A DNA stretch of 64,000 bases from positions 186,001 through 250,000 of the forward strand of contig CANTUQ010000328.1 in NCBI GenBank assembly GCA_947683425.1, written 5' to 3'. Below the pieces are notes generated by a model. The model saw nothing but the letters and a program-made list of their open reading frames with translations, did not search any database and was not told the DNA's origin. The DNA comes from Excoecaria cochinchinensis (Eukaryota > Streptophyta > Magnoliopsida > Malpighiales > Euphorbiaceae). Position numbers and translations under genes: made by a program. Below are positions 63,844 through 64,000 of the stretch, one piece after another (position 1 is the stretch's first letter; the number at the start of each line of letters is the position of its first letter).

Positions 63844-64000
63844 TAAAGGCATTATACTAGGGGAAATCGCCGAAATCGAGAAATCGCCAAAAGTGGTAAA
63901 ATTTCGGATCCGGGTCGAATAATTCAGGAAAACCTGATCGGAATAGCTACCGGGAGCCTGCCGGTCACAATGCGTCGAGGATTGGCTTCGTCGTGATCCG
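63844..64000 (+). repeat. Last monomer, cut by the window edge
   Basis: The first 157 bases of a C-form monomer that begins TAAAGGC (the TAAAGG variant) and has GGTAAAATTTCGG. The array clearly continues past the window. Confidence 0.95.

Larger units (their letters stand above)
1..64000 (+). repeat. Continuous 176-bp satellite DNA array, about 365-370 monomers
   Basis: The same unit recurs head to tail, in one orientation, from the first to the last base, with no other sequence between copies. The commonest unit is 176 bp; 168-bp units are frequent and 167- and 155-bp units rarer. Neighbouring copies differ by a few substitutions. The consensus holds 50 G and 36 C (49% GC). Nucleosome-scale monomers in megabase arrays are known from centromeres and pericentromeres of many plants and animals, so a centromeric or heterochromatic role is inferred, not shown. 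I do not recognise the family. No gene, transposon, tRNA, rRNA or telomere repeat is present, so every gene-free stretch in this window is satellite. Confidence 0.98.
50450..64000 (+). repeat. C-form dominated, most homogeneous domain
   Basis: Nearly all monomers read TTTCGGATCC and CTACCGGG. I count only about eight T-form copies, near 51.55, 53.47, 56.26, 56.42, 57.98, 60.95, 61.12 and 62.68 kb, and the last six are three pairs related by the 4696-bp duplication. Cassette markers ACAGGG, ACGCGC, GAGTCTG and ACTAGAGG are absent. The domain is rich in duplicated blocks. Confidence 0.87.

Noticed and set aside
1..64000. CRISPR array
   Set aside because: The repeats are directly adjacent 176-bp units with no unique spacers and no cas genes, and variation is by point mutation.
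1..64000. Assignment to a named satellite family or species
   Set aside because: The monomer does not match any satellite sequence I can recall with confidence, so no name is given.

Overview
The whole window is one uninterrupted tandem array of a single satellite family. The basic monomer is 176 bp (49% GC by hand count of the consensus), repeated head to tail on one strand about 365-370 times from base 1 to base 64000, and the last monomer is cut by the window edge. I found no protein-coding gene, RNA gene, transposon, inversion, CRISPR array or non-satellite spacer. Reverse-strand open frames of about 75 to 115 codons are products of the monomer sequence and are not annotated as genes. An array this long, with a nucleosome-sized monomer and multi-level higher-order repeats (HORs), is typical of centromeric or pericentromeric heterochromatin in a eukaryotic nuclear genome. 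I do not recognise the monomer and cannot name the lineage; plant and animal both remain possible.

Monomer anatomy, counting from the phase that starts at window base 1: a GAAATCG-type micro-repeat of three units at 20-45, a BamHI-type GGATCC at 63-68, a small hairpin (TCAGG/CCTGA) at 81-94, a second (ACCGG/CCGGT) at 106-122, a perfect 7-bp dyad (TTCGTCG/CGACGAA, 5-base loop) at 144-162, and a T5 run at 163-167. Length classes of 168, 167 and 155 bp come from unit loss in the micro-repeat. The consensus has 16 CpG dinucleotides, more than its base composition predicts, yet many variants between monomers are CpG to TpG/CpA changes.

Layout: (1) 1 to about 18.6 kb is the most varied part. It carries almost only the T form at monomer position 62 and has local HORs of 4 monomers (696 bp), 6 monomers (1047 bp) and 3 monomers (528 bp), plus a 167-bp TAGCCG monomer recurring about every 3.3-3.5 kb. 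(2) About 18.6-50 kb mixes T and C forms. It is organised by a 1040-bp, six-monomer cassette, by 17-monomer blocks of about 3 kb (2960, 2976, 2952 bp), and by C-form islands; it ends in three perfect-register 1040-bp units at 46788-49907. (3) About 50-64 kb is mostly the C form (CGGATCCG palindrome). It contains a 27-monomer, 4696-bp tandem duplication (54276-58971 and 58972-63667). Homogeneity rises from left to right, which suggests that the right side is nearer the most recently amplified part of the array.

Coordinates of blocks were obtained by locating private variants by eye and checking that their spacing is constant. Block lengths agree with whole numbers of 176-, 168- and 167-bp monomers. 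No alignment software was used.
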